A DNA stretch of 64,000 bases from Vanilla planifolia. Lineage: Eukaryota; Streptophyta; Magnoliopsida; Asparagales; Orchidaceae. The stretch is taken from contig CM043875.1 of the NCBI GenBank assembly GCA_023846275.1, positions 41,446,633 through 41,510,632 of the forward strand. The letters run 5' to 3'. This document shows positions 41,201 through 54,400 of this stretch, piece after piece; within the stretch, counting starts at the first letter, position 1, and each line of letters opens with the position of its first letter. The notes under the pieces were generated by a model. That model was not told where the DNA came from, made no database searches, and saw only the letters and a program-made list of their open reading frames with translations. A program made the position numbers and the translations under genes.

Positions 41201-44200
41201 TGATAAAAGTTGACCTCTATCATCTCTTGGAATTGTTGATGAATAAAAATCTCTCCCCACACAATTTCTTGCAAGTTCTTGTGTGATCATGTAATTGTGT
41301 TTGATTTGTCTTCTAGAAACTAGTATGCAAGACTTGTTGCGTGTTGAGATTGACTATTTGTTTGGTCAACAATGAGACTTTTATCTGTTTTTCGTTGGCA
41401 AATTTGGGGATATCCTCGTTCTTTGACGTTCAATAGACTCATGCTTAATCCATTGGTTCTAAGCAAGTTATTGTGATGAAAATTTCTCGTGATTTTGGGC
41501 CCCCTTAGTTTTTTTGGTTGCAGTTTATGCAGATGGCTACTACCATACCAAGCAGAACCTTTGTTACCTTTTCACATAATATTGATGGCTTCTCATGGAC
41601 TATTATTGGAGCAGACTTTAATTGCATATTTTCCCATTCTGAGCATTGAGTGGTGAAGCTTTTGTGTTTGGCTCAATTGAAAAGGAGTTTGCAAAATTAT
41701 TGGACAATTTGAATATTCACCATGTTCTCTTTGAGGGGTAAAGTTTTACCTTGTACAACAACAAAAAAGGGACAATTAGAATTTGGTCTTTTCTTGATTG
41801 GGTTTGATAAATTGCAAAGGCCTCCTCAAGTTTCCAAGCTCTATAATCACCCACCTGGCTCATGTATTTCCCCTTTTTTCTTCAATTGTTTGGTCTCTCT
41901 TTGAAGCCAACAAGTGGACGAGTGAGGTTTGAAGGTTTTTGTCTATTCTTTTTTGAAACTCAAGAGGTAATTCTTAATTCTTGGGCGAGACTTGCTAAGA
42001 TCTCTTGTCGTGTCTCTCTTAATCATTAATGTGCTTGTACTCTTAGGCACTTGCAATTTTGTCGTAAAGAGGGCATAGGTTCTCTATTTACTTTGATCTC
42101 ACTTAACAGACTAACTCAAACAATTGCAATGCAAGAAGTCTATGAGCTCGAGCTTTTAGGAGGAAGAATGCTCTTTCCTTTTATCTCTAGACATGAATTT
42201 TAACTCATGTCCCGAATAGAGGTTTGGTGGGGTTAAAGATAGAAGTTCATTGGCTTGCTCTGGTGAATAAGAATACATATGTCTTTCACAAGGTGACCAC
42301 TTTTTATAAGCACCTTTTTCTAGCGAATAGAGATGGTATTCGGGCCATCAACCATTAAGATATTTAGGATGCCCTTTTTGTGATTTTTTCGAGCATAAAT
42401 GAGGGCATGTTTCCTTATCACTACCACCAAACTTTATGTGCTTACCTAACTCTCGTAGGAATAGATGCATAATCTTTACAACCCAATTTCTAGCTATGAT
42501 ATCCATTGTTGTTCACTTTATAGTCCACATCATGCCCTAGTTTTGATGAGATATCAGAATCTTTTGTTGAAAACTATTGAGACTTTTTTTATGGAGATTT
42601 TTCTATGATGTTTCTACACTTTCTTGGCTCTTTGAGAATGCCCCAAAGGTGGCAGGACATTATTGTCACTCTTATCTCTAAGATGTTTGCTGCAATTATT
42701 TCCCTCCAATTAGTCTTTGTAGCACATCATATACAATCGTTATTAAAATTTTTGTTAACAGGATAGAAGGTTATCTAGGTTCTTTGGTGGCTCAGGAACT
42801 TTGTGTGTTTATCTTTAGTCATAATCTCAGGATTAAATACTTTGTTGCTCAAGAGAAATTTTAGTGTCTTTGTTCTTCAACCTCTTCTTTTGGTCGTATG
42901 ATGTTTCAAGTGGACATAGATCACACCTATGACTAAGCCAACTTTTGCTTTTGGTTATCTTTTAGTCTTTTGTTTCCATCATCAATAATGTGGCTAGGTC
43001 ATGGAGTGTGCTTCAAGTCCTCAATTTTTGCTTTGGATCAATGGTGCAAAATTGGATTGGATCATGAAAGTGAGGGGCCTTAGACAAGAATGTATTGTAT
43101 CTCCTTTTCATCCTAAGATTTGAGCTTCTCCTCCTTGATCCATTAACGTGTTGAGACGGCGACACTGAGGGGAATTTGAATCCCCCATTCAATACTACAT
43201 ATCTTTTACCTTTTTTTTTTTGTAGATGACGCCCTTTTTTTTGCTTCAGCTAAATATACCTCGGCTTGAGATTTCTCTCCGATTCTAAAACAACTATAGT
43301 GTTGTTGTTCTAGTGGGTCAACAAAGCCAAATTTTCTATCTTGTTTGATATGCATATGACCACAAAGTGACATTGTTTGCGAGCAAGCTACACTCTAAAA
43401 GGCTAGAATAGAAGCAAGTACCTTTGCATTCCTATGACAAATAGTTAGTTCTTGCAAATGTCCAATGCTCTAAGTTCTTGCAAATTTCCATTGCACTGTC
43501 TCAATTTTATGGTCAAAGTATTACTTCCTGTGGTGTAATGGTAATCTTTTTTGTTTAGAGTATTATCATCATTAATTGTCTTTACCTCCCTCTTAGTGTA
43601 CTTTATATCTACTCTTTGATTCCCATAAACTTCCTAGGCCCCTAAATCTCCTACATTCTAGGTTTTCGATGGAGCGGTAATGCTGCCAAAAGTTCAATTG
43701 ATTCTGTCTCATGGAATGTCATTTGTGGTTGAAAAAGTTTTGTAGCCTTGGTAGTTATTGCCTCAAGGATTGGAAAAACATTTTATTTTTTAAATTTATG
43801 ACCCATCTCATGTGGTACTTGTCTACTCTTTAGATAGATTGTTTTCATGCTAAGTATGTGAAAAGAGTGGAGTAATGTGATTACAAAGGACGTGATTCTT
43901 CAACTTATAAGGTAATCTGTATGTTTGATCCCATTGTTGTTAGTAACATATCATGGATGATTTGGGATGGGAGACATGTCCTTTGAGGGGAGTTTGTCCT
44001 TGATCGAATCGATCATTTGCTAGCCTTCATAAACTTGGAAGTTGATTGACCCAATTCAATTGCACTACTTGATGATTCTAGGAAGTAGAAATTCTCTCCT
44101 TTTTTGTATCTTTTTGGTGGAGGGAACTTTGCATAATGGAAAGACCTCTTGGTTTAACAACAACTTTCTCATTTGACAATCATGAATTGAAATGAACCCT

Positions 44201-47200
44201 CATGATGACACTCTATAATATAACCTATTCATGAACTTGCAACGGGTTGGGTATGTAACATTAAAACTTGACTCATGTTCTGCAACTTTCTGTGATGCAT
44301 ATATGATGGGGCAACATCCACCTTGCTTTTTTTTTGTATCACTGTAACATTGTTTAACATCCTTTGTTACCTTGGGGCTATCACTTAGATGAAATTATAG
44401 ACTGTGTCCCAGATTGTGGATGTCTTTATTATCATTTTCTTGTTTTTCCTGTTCTTACTTTTTTAGGTTTGTTTTTTACTCTTTTTTCTCTCTTGTAGGT
44501 TGAGTTGAGCAATTTAGTTCTTTTGGTTATGGCAGCCACTTACTAGATTGGAGAAATAAGAATGTCAAGTTTCATAGGAAGTCTATTTAACCCACCATTA
44601 GTCATTTCCACATTTTTTGTTGTATCTACTAGTCCATTAGGCTCATCATACTCCTCTTAGTTATGGTGGATCCTTCTCTCCCTCTTTTTGATTTGTTGAA
44701 GTCAACTTTGATGATTTGATTCTTTGGGGTGGTAGTGTTGATGTTACTGTGGTAGGACGACAAGGGTGGGCTTGTTGCCAGGATGGGTATGAGGATGATG
44801 ACTTTTGCATTGATTTTTGCTAAGGGGATGGTTTAGTTTGGAGTCCAAGTTTGTTAACCATTATGTGGGTATTTGTTTGGAAGGGGATTCATCTCCTATT
44901 TTGTTGCACATTGCTTAGCTGCCAACAATAACATTCTAGCCAATTTTGGTACTATTTATATTGAGATAATTTTTATTTTGCATCTATTTGGAGGCTATAA
45001 GGATGTCACAGGTATTCAGGATTGCAATTTTTATGGGTTTTTTTTTGTATCCTTGGGGAAATTGTACTCTTTCAGGTAGGATATAATTATGCCACTCATA
45101 TTAGATTTTGCTATGGTTCATTAGGATTGTGAATTTTGTACCTAGTTTTTTTTTAATATTTATATAGATTAAACGATGGCAAGTTTTCAAAGAATGCAAC
45201 ATATGGCATTCCTCATTTATCATCTAGAATGCTTAAGATATGTATATCTATATTATTGCTCCCTTTAGTCTATTTAATGGGAAAGTGACCATGCAGAAAT
45301 GTAAGCAATAATACTCCTAAAATATTATTTGTATCAATTCAATTATTGATCAATGTTTCTTTTCCCTTATCCTCTATTTACAAACTATTTTCATAGGATG
45401 ATACTACCCCAAGCAAAACAAAAACATTAATATTTATCATTTAGAATGCTCATAGATGCATATCTATACTATTTCTCTTTTTAGTTCATTTAAGGAGAGG
45501 GTGACCATGCATGAATATAAGCAATAATACCCCTGAAATATTATTTGCATCGATTCAATTATTTACCAATGTTTTTCTTCCCTTATCCTCTGTTTTCAAT
45601 CCTTTTTCATGTGATGATGCTATGCCATGCAAAACAAAACCATCGATAATTATTGTTAGATGCATACCATATTATTGCTCCCTTCAATCTATTAAAGAGA
45701 GAGTGAGCCTGTAGATATGCAAGCAACAATATCCCTTAAATATTATTTACATCAATTCAATTATTGACTAATGTTCTCTTCCCTTATCCTCTATTTTCAA
45801 CATTTGTTCATGGGATGATGCTATGCCATGCAAAACAAAAACATCAATAGCACCTAAAATACATTAATAACCATTTCCCGAGCTGCTATCTTTTATATTG
45901 GTCTTTTTCAAGTTCAATAAAAAAAATACTTCTATGGCATGCTCGTTTCTTTGCCATGCAGTTGTGGGATCAAGGCATGGCATGCTTGATTCCCTGCCAT
46001 ACAGTTGTGGGATCAAGGCTTGGATCCCAGAGAGATCTCAATTGAAAGCAGTTTTATGTCACATTACTTCCCGTGATCTATACAATTGTGTAGTAGTGGG
46101 TTCGATACATTCATTTATGGCCTCTGTGGTCATTGGAGTAGCCAACAAAGGTTGTCGGAGTTTGTTGGAAATCAAATTTATTTTTTGTTATAAAGCCATA
46201 AATTTGGAAAGTATCTAGATGTTAGTGTGGTTGAGAAGTGTAAGGCTGGTGTCAAAAATCTGTCAATACTTTCCTTCACAAATCTATTTTGTTCATGATT
46301 ACGTGGGAATGAACATGATGAATGATACCTTGTGATTCTAACAGCTTTTGTTTGTAGTGATTTATTGGTATAAATTTGATGTGCACAAGAAGAGTATAAG
46401 ATTTATTACTAAGAAGAAAGAGCTGTTTATCACGTGAATAAGCATCCAGAAAATGTATTCAATAAATCATAAGGGTGAAAAGGGATATAGCATAAATAAC
46501 ACTTTTAGTCTGATCTTTAAGAAGACTCTAACATTCTTCAAATCTTTCATGAAAATAGAGCTACAATCAAAAGGTTTTTCAAACTAAAATTTTGTATAGA
46601 AAAAAGAGTCTTGAGGACGTGTGGAACATGTTAATATTGTGCGTTGTGAAGGAAAGAGCAGGAAAGTGAAGAGATGTGGAAACAATATGGGAGATGTACA
46701 TGCCTAAACTATTATGAACTGTGGTGTCTTGTTCTTGATGTGGCATTAATGGAGAGGTTGTTGAGGTTATTAGTGTGGTGGTTGAATGCTATAGAATATA
46801 GATGTTGAGTTGTTTCCATAATATTGTGATGTTACGTTAGGAGTATGAGCAGCAATGTAAGCAATTTTGCAAAAAGTAGTGGTATGTTCGTGAGTTTTAA
46901 AATGCAAACAAAAATTGATTACAAGTTGGATATTCTTATTGTAGAGTTGGTTGGTTTTTGTAATGAAAGAATCTTGATGATTGACACAGTTTTGGTAATG
47001 TTTGTTCATGGGGATAGAGGTGATTTTACCTATGACATCTCATGAATTTGGCATCTTATTCTAAGATTCTCTCGCCATCAATGCATTAGCTTGACATTTA
47101 GCCCATTTTCAATGATAGCTTTCAAGATGCCTATGATCCTGCTTGGCGCCTTAACCCTTGGGGATACATTTACCAAATTATCTACAACCCCATTGCTAGT

Positions 47201-48367
47201 GCCAACATATCCCCCATCACTTTTTATTTGGTTGCTCCCACAACAAGTACTTTTATGGCCTTAACTTCATTTATTATGAGCTAGAGTCATTTTTCTTGTC
47301 ATATTACTTGTGTTCTAACAAGTTTCTTCAAGTGTTCCAATGGTACCACCCAATATATTTATTTCAAGGCATTATCTTGACTCTGTTTAACAATAGAAAT
47401 TGTGCTAGAAAAAAGGTCTTCTGAAAAGATGCTTTAAAAAGGAACTCTTGAAGGTGTTTTATTTGAATGGAAAAAGAGAATCTATAAAAGTATTTTGATG
47501 AATTTTGGTAATTTTGAGGTTGAAATGGAAAAAGCATTTCATAAGTCTCCAAAAAACATATTCCCCCTACTCCTCGTAGGCTTTTGATCACTTTGTAACA
47601 TCTTTGAATGTTGTGCATGAATTTCCAAGCTTCCTCAGCATCATTTCATCGTTTCTCAAGACCATTATAGCTCCCAATGCTATTGTAGTTGATATCCTCA
47701 TGAGCATTGAAATTCTATCATATCTCAACACACCTCTTGTTCATTTTTGGATGTTCTTTATGATTTCTTTGGCCATCTTGCATGATGCTAAGAGTAACTT
47801 CAAACGATGCCCTTACACAACTATTAGCTTCCTCGAATGCTTTTTTTTTTTATGCTTCATCTCTTTACGAGACAACCAATGCCCACTACTGGCCAATTTG
47901 ACAATGACTATCAATCATAATTGTTGAAAACTATCGCTACCCTGTCTTGCCAACTTTTTTATATAGTGCTTCTTTTGCTAGGGTACTACAACTGTCACTG
48001 TAGTAGAAGGTTTTTGAAGTGTACTTTTCTAGATGCATGTGAATATATTGCCTTGTACTTTTCTACTTTTGCTCAAGTTATTCACTTTCTACTTTCTTTT
48101 GACTTGATTGTTTGGTCAACCTTATATACAAGCCAACCTATTATGGATAGCTTTTGATGTTGAAATTTGCCATAGCCAAACTTTTTTTGGTGAAATCTGA
48201 AAGAACCTTAGGTAGGGGATGTAGAATTCTTAAGAGATGGAATCCTTACCAACTTCTGGAATAGAATTTTAGAAGACTCATAGGAATAAGATTTGGATGC
48301 TTCAAGGTTATTCATAATCTCTAACTTCAGTGATCTTCCACATTTCCAATCGTTTCCATCCCATTGG

Positions 48368-48435
<68 letters not shown>

Positions 48436-51400
48436 CTTACCTCCCCCAGTCTATGTAATCCTATCCCATGAAGTTGTGTTGTATCATCCTCTAGTGAAGG
48501 GTATTTCTGAGCATTTTGGGAGATAGATAATTCCTGAAGTTGTTAACAAGTGAGTCTGATCTCATTATTTTAGTAGTAAGCATTGGAGGGTAGAGAGGGA
48601 GGGCGAGATTGGTTGCACATATGGTTACATATACAACAAAGGCTTTGTATTTGTGTCCAAATCTTCTAAATATAAAGTGACATACTCTCTATCAGGAAAA
48701 GTTTTCTCAATGGCAGGCTCATTCATTAAATATAAAGAGAAACAAAGGTTTCCCTATTAGTTTCTTTGTAGCACTAATGTTGTGTATCACTTATGGATTT
48801 TGATTTTTATTCATTGCTTGCAGCACAAAGCAAATTTGTAGGATTTGTGCGTTGGATGCAAGTAAATGATTTAGATTCAGCTTCACATCATGAGAGAAAC
48901 ATTAAGGAGCAACTTGTTGGTGATCTTTGTGTGATATGGAGTTGAAAAGCCATCTTAAAATTAGTTGACTTTAATGTTCCATTAGTGAGCAATGCCAAAT
49001 TTGGTGACTTTTTTTAGAATTTGTAGATCTTATCGACATTGTCCTTGGAATCGTAGTCATGGAGGATGGCAATGAAGCAAATGTTTTGATACTGTTATTC
49101 TCCTATCTATCATGGTATATTGTTATGCCACAATTCTAACGTTTTCAAGCAGTATGTGATGCTGATTAATTAGGTCAGTGATCATGTTGATCATAACAGT
49201 TGAACTTTGCATTTTCATGGGCTTAGTCTCCTCTACTATGGCGGATAATTTAGTTGCAACATTCATAAATCTGGAATTTAATTGCTCGTAGAAAATACAT
49301 TAAGATTGACTTTCACTTTGTTTGCAAACAATTAATATCTTGTTAACACATTTCTTGTTATATTCTTCTATCGTTCAAATAGTTTATGTGCTTAACAAAC
49401 CTTTGAGTTCCCAATTTTTTTTCGTTCATCTTGACAAACTTCTTCTCGTTGAGCCTTATTTATGCTTGATGGGTCATGTAGACCACCAATTGAATGATGC
49501 ATGTCCAAAACGCTTCTACTTATGTGATCTTTTCTTTTTTGTCTTTGAATACACCAACTAATATGGCTTAATTACTACTTATAATATGCTATAGAGTATG
49601 CCTTTCATAAATACCATATTTGTTGTTGCCTTTAATCTATAAAAGAAGTACATGACCATATAGATTTGTATGTAATCAAGGGATCAACTTAGTTAATATA
49701 AGAATGGATGATGCTATGAGCCTCAAGAAGTTGGAGGAACAAAAGGAAGCTTTGGTAGATAGATGCAAGTTGGTTAAAGGTTTTTAGAGGCATCTTCAAG
49801 ATGATTGGAAGCCTTAAGAAGGATGAATGTCTAGAGAAAGCTAGTTCATATTGTTAAAGGCCTTGAAGTATGGACTCAAGATTAGTAGCAGCCTTGACAA
49901 ACTATTTCGGAGTTTACACAAGCTTTTGAGAAGACATGCCTCTTGTAATGTAATGGCTTTGTTAAGAATGCTAGAGGTGAAAAATAATACTTTTCAAACA
50001 AGTTTTAATAGTGAAAAATATTGAGCAAATTGAAGGCATCAAAATGTAGATGGTAGATACGAGGGATCAACAAGTCTTGAGGAGAAGATCATTAAGCAAG
50101 GTTAGAGAGGAGGTGACTTGAGATGGTTCAGACCCTTGAGTGATCTCAAGGGGGAATACATCTACAAGAAGCAATTTGCAAGGAAAACTAGCCTTGAGGG
50201 AAGTTTACTCTAATGGGAAGAATTAGAGACCTTGATGGGCTTGATACCAGAAAGGATAGTTCATGTGTAATTCTTGATATGACTAATACAATGCTACAGA
50301 GTTGTTCTTGAGGATGATTGAGATGACTACAAATCCATTGGAAAGCAAATTGGTTGTGCATTGTGGACAATTTTTGGAGCGAATTAGAAATTTCTTAATA
50401 ATTTCTATAGCTTTCCAATGCATTTTGAATCACTAAATTTTGACATTGGTGGAGGAAGTAATGCCCAAATTATTGTAATTGTGTGGAAGCATTTATATAA
50501 GCATAAATGTGGAGTTTGAATGAGTCAAACTAAGATTTGGTTGTGATTCAAATTTAAATAGTTAGGTTTTAGGTTTGATTTGTTTCCTAATATATCAAAA
50601 TTGAATTTTTTTTGTGTATTTCTTGTTTTTGTATTTTTTTTAAAGACCTTTTATCTATAAAAGGATCTTAGAGGAAATTGTTAAGATAGAGATTCATTTA
50701 TCGATTTTAGTTGGTCATTAAATCTCTATGGAAGAGATTTGGTGTGAGTTTTTTAGGGATATTACTAAACCTTGAGAGAGTATGTTTTGGTTGAGAAATA
50801 TGATAGCATTGTAAGATAAGGTGTTTTTCGTCAATGGAGTTGATGGAGGTATTCAAGATTTGCTTTGTTAGTAAGTTTTATAGGTTTCTCTTTTATTGTA
50901 AATATCAAAGTTTTTTGAGTAATTTTGGTGCAATGCTTCCATTAAGAGTGTTGTACAAAATATGGACCTATGACTCTCACATATGTCATTTAATTGAACA
51001 CCTAATAACCTTTAATCTTAAGCCTATAAGTAATGATAACATTATATCTTTTTCAACTTATAATATATAACTAATCTTAATTACTCTCTTGTACTCAAAA
51101 TATCTCTTCTTAAGATGAGGTTTATTCAAATTTTTCTATCACTCATTTAATTTTTAAATTTTTTTAGTATTCAAGTCGAGTGCCAATGTATTCAATGATG
51201 CTAATCTGCTCAAGGATTTTAGCGTAGTGTATGGTGTTTTCTATTCTGCATGTGAATTGTATCAATTGCTCCAAATGGCGAAGTCATAGGAGCTACATGT
51301 CTTAAGCTACTTCATTAAAGCTCTTTAACATTATCAAGTATTTTAAGCACACCAAGAGTTATTTACTTCATTGAGTCATTTTTTTTTTACATTGTATGTG

Positions 51401-54400
51401 AATTATAGCAATTGCTCCACTACGAATAATTAACTATGGGGGTTATGTGTTGATCACTCAAACAAAATTTATGCTAATCATGGAAGCTTATCAACATCAC
51501 CAAATATCTTACAAAATAAAGTTACTCGTCATGGAGTCATTGTATGAGTTTGTCAAACTTTTCTCATTCATGGTGGAACAAATGTTAAAGATCTACGAAA
51601 GTCACAAATTTGATGGACCACTCTTAATTGAATTATGTATTATGATATTACTTGTTAAAGGATTTATACCAAATAAGATATTAAATTGAATTTAGATGAA
51701 CATCTAATAACCCATAAATTTAAGTTTATGGATAGAGATTACATTAATTATATACTTAGCTTTTAATATTATAATTTAGTATGGGATCGATCCTTGTTCT
51801 TTTTATACTGAACTTCTTTTGCTGCTTTTCCTATTTATCCTAACTCATTTCTTCTTTGTGCTACTTTGGGTGACTCACGTTGGGACAAATCTTTACTATT
51901 GCATATTCTCAATATTTGTGTGTATTTGGTTTTTTTTAATAGAGAATTAAAGCTAGATGTTTTTGAATTGTCATATGAAGAGGATTATTTTAAGTTTTGG
52001 CCCAAATCGATATGTTTTTGAATTGTTTGGCTCATTTCAATCGTGAAATCTGAAATTGGTTTCAGATGAAATGGGAAAATTTTATTGAGATTTGCTCGAA
52101 ACATGCTTAAGCAAATAGAAGCTGAAGTTGTGTGCGCTAATTGTTTGGTTAATTCAAATTCGTCTACTTGACTAGATGGAAATTGTGCAATTTCTGTTGA
52201 TTTTAAATCTATTTTGATAACATCTGTTGAATGGCTATAGTTGTATTACTCGATTTTTGGACCAAATTACTTATGAAAAATAAATCCTATGGGAAAACAG
52301 ACCAAGCATCATGCTCAGTTAACTGATTTTTAAATCCAACAAAAAAATTTTCATGAAACTTTCTACAGCTAGTGCATGCAAGTAATTTTCATCAATTCTA
52401 ACTTGATCAACGTAACTTGGGTTTAGAATCCATATGAATACTTCAAGTAAAACTTTAATTTTCTTTTAAAGTTCCTTTTAATAAAAAAAACTATATTTCA
52501 TATACAAAGAAGGATTTAAGATAATTTATATGAAATATATGTTTTATTTAAATTGAATTATAAATTTGATCAATACTAAATGTGAAAATGCAATCACTGA
52601 AATTAAAGTTGGAGAATTCCAGCTAAACTAAAACTGTAAACCTTGTTTAAAATCCGTTTTTGTCTTCTTCAAACTGAACTCCATCCAAGAGAAAATATTA
52701 GAATGTGGAGCAAATTCTGGTATAATATTTTAGTACACTTAAATGGCTTTTCTTGTCACAATAAAGAAAGGTGCACTAAGTGGGTGTCATTTCTCTTTCT
52801 CAAGCACTTGTAAACACTGCATTTGGGTAGATTGTTATGAGTGTCCAGTTTGCCAGTTGTTTGATCCAATGATGCTATCAAGAACTTTCTTTAAGAATTT
52901 CTGATTATTCTACAACAGAATTTTGAATAAAAAGAAGTTTTAGTTAATTAAATATTTTTATTCCTGTCTTTTTAATGCATATGATGAGTTGCAATACTAT
53001 TTTTTCTTTAGAATATCTTATGTTGGACTAATATTTTCTTCATAGAAAGGATTTATGCAGTTCCAATAATAGATTTATTCGAAACAATCTATTGTGGCAT
53101 CTATAATCTTCTTAAAAACGGCATACCATGGTTCTTCTCATTGCAAGATTTGAGAATGCATTGATAAATGCATAATCCACAAAATTTAACAGAGTTGATT
53201 TCTTAATTCAATGCTGTGATATCCACTGTCTAGGCTGGCAGTTTTATCTATTCTGTCATTGGTTATCCTTCCTTTCAAATGATTGCTAATAATAACATTT
53301 ATGGATTCAAGAAAAGCATATGTGTAATAATCTTTCTTTTGGCCCATAAGAATTTTGAGTCATTGTCTAGAACTTCCTTTGTAGAACTTTAATCTTTATT
53401 CCCGTCTTTTGAGCCACCTATGCTTGATTGTTGTCTTCAGCATATGCCAATCTCTACCAAGCAATATGTGGTTCTATCATTTGATGTATTCATGAAACTT
53501 AGCACAATAAGGTTAATGTTAAAATTCATTTACTTGTGGGCATCTGTAGTAATTATCGATGTTTTATGTACTAATAAAAATTAGGTAATAAGGTTTATGT
53601 TAAAATCGTTTTACTTGTAGGACATCTGTAGTAATTGTTGACTGCAGTAACACCAATATGCTTGGTAAAGTTGCTTTAACTGCATATGCTAGATGGATTT
53701 TCTTTTCAAATTGTACACTATTCCTGAAAATTATGTTTAGAAATGAGTAAACTGCAATAGATCCTTACTAATGAATTTGTTTTTTTGTCAACAAATTTTA
53801 AATTTTAGAATATTGTGGTATCTTGAAATACTGTGACAGCTATTTTTTAGTATGATTTTAAAAATTTAAAAGAATTGAATTTAATATTTATACCAATTAA
53901 ATGTAATTCTGAGATTGAAATGTGAGTTGCTGATGGCTAAAACTTACACTGATTTGTGATCTTCTACATGGCTTTCAAATACATCAATTGTATTGCTATA
54001 CATCAATGTTATCCTATGTATGAAGTTTATTTTCTTTTGTCATACAGTTCTTGAACATGCTAAAAATTACCATCCGTTCACATTCATACATCATTTCTGA
54101 AAATTGCATTATTTTATTGATTTTTATTTTTGCTGATAATTGTTTCCTTGAACCATAGTTATAGTTTGTTTATTTTAATTTAGTTTTTTCCTTGCAATCT
54201 AAGTTAATTTCTGCAGAACTACTTAGGCTGTTTCTTCTCACTACCTATTGTAATCTCATCAATGAGATGGGGAGTGGCAGCTGGTAGAAAAACAATGGTT
54301 TGTATCTAGCAAGAGTTTAAATCATTGTTTTTATGCGATTCCATTTGCTAAGTAATTAAGGTTTTTCCACTATTCAAGGTTGCCACAACCGTGCTCCTGT

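Larger units (their letters stand above)
39300..45150 (+). mobile_element. degenerate L1-type LINE, sense orientation
   Basis: A non-LTR retrotransposon remnant. A block at about 40350-40430 resembles the C-terminal part of the ORF1 domain of plant L1 elements (GTPLCMD). Endonuclease sequence with IIGADFNCIF is at about 41603-41632. Reverse transcriptase follows in order: a CSTSYTIVIKIFVNR block (about 42720), RGLRQECIVSPF (about 43075) and the catalytic FVDDALFF at about 43220-43243. An RNase-H-like tail with EGDSSPILLHIA is near 44880-44915. Many stops and frame changes interrupt it, and no long ORF survives. No poly(A) tail or target duplication was found, so both ends are approximate. Confidence 0.85.
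38246..54216 (+). other. intron 1 of the membrane-protein gene (15,971 bp)
   Basis: GT-AG intron carrying tandem 240-300-bp repeats, an L1-type LINE in the sense direction, a 210-220-bp tandem block and a CT microsatellite (all listed separately). 46.2-48.3, 48.6-49.5 and 50.8-53.5 kb are AT-rich and unassigned. About 49.7-50.8 kb looks like old repeat sequence with a possible LTR-like TATA (ctataaaagg), but I found no second copy. Confidence 0.88.

Noticed and set aside
45511-45714. Open frame within the 210-220-bp tandem array
   Set aside because: It is not kept open in the other copies of the unit and has no domain.
48293-48526. Open frame with a long Leu-Ser repeat
   Set aside because: It is a translation of the (CT)28 microsatellite.
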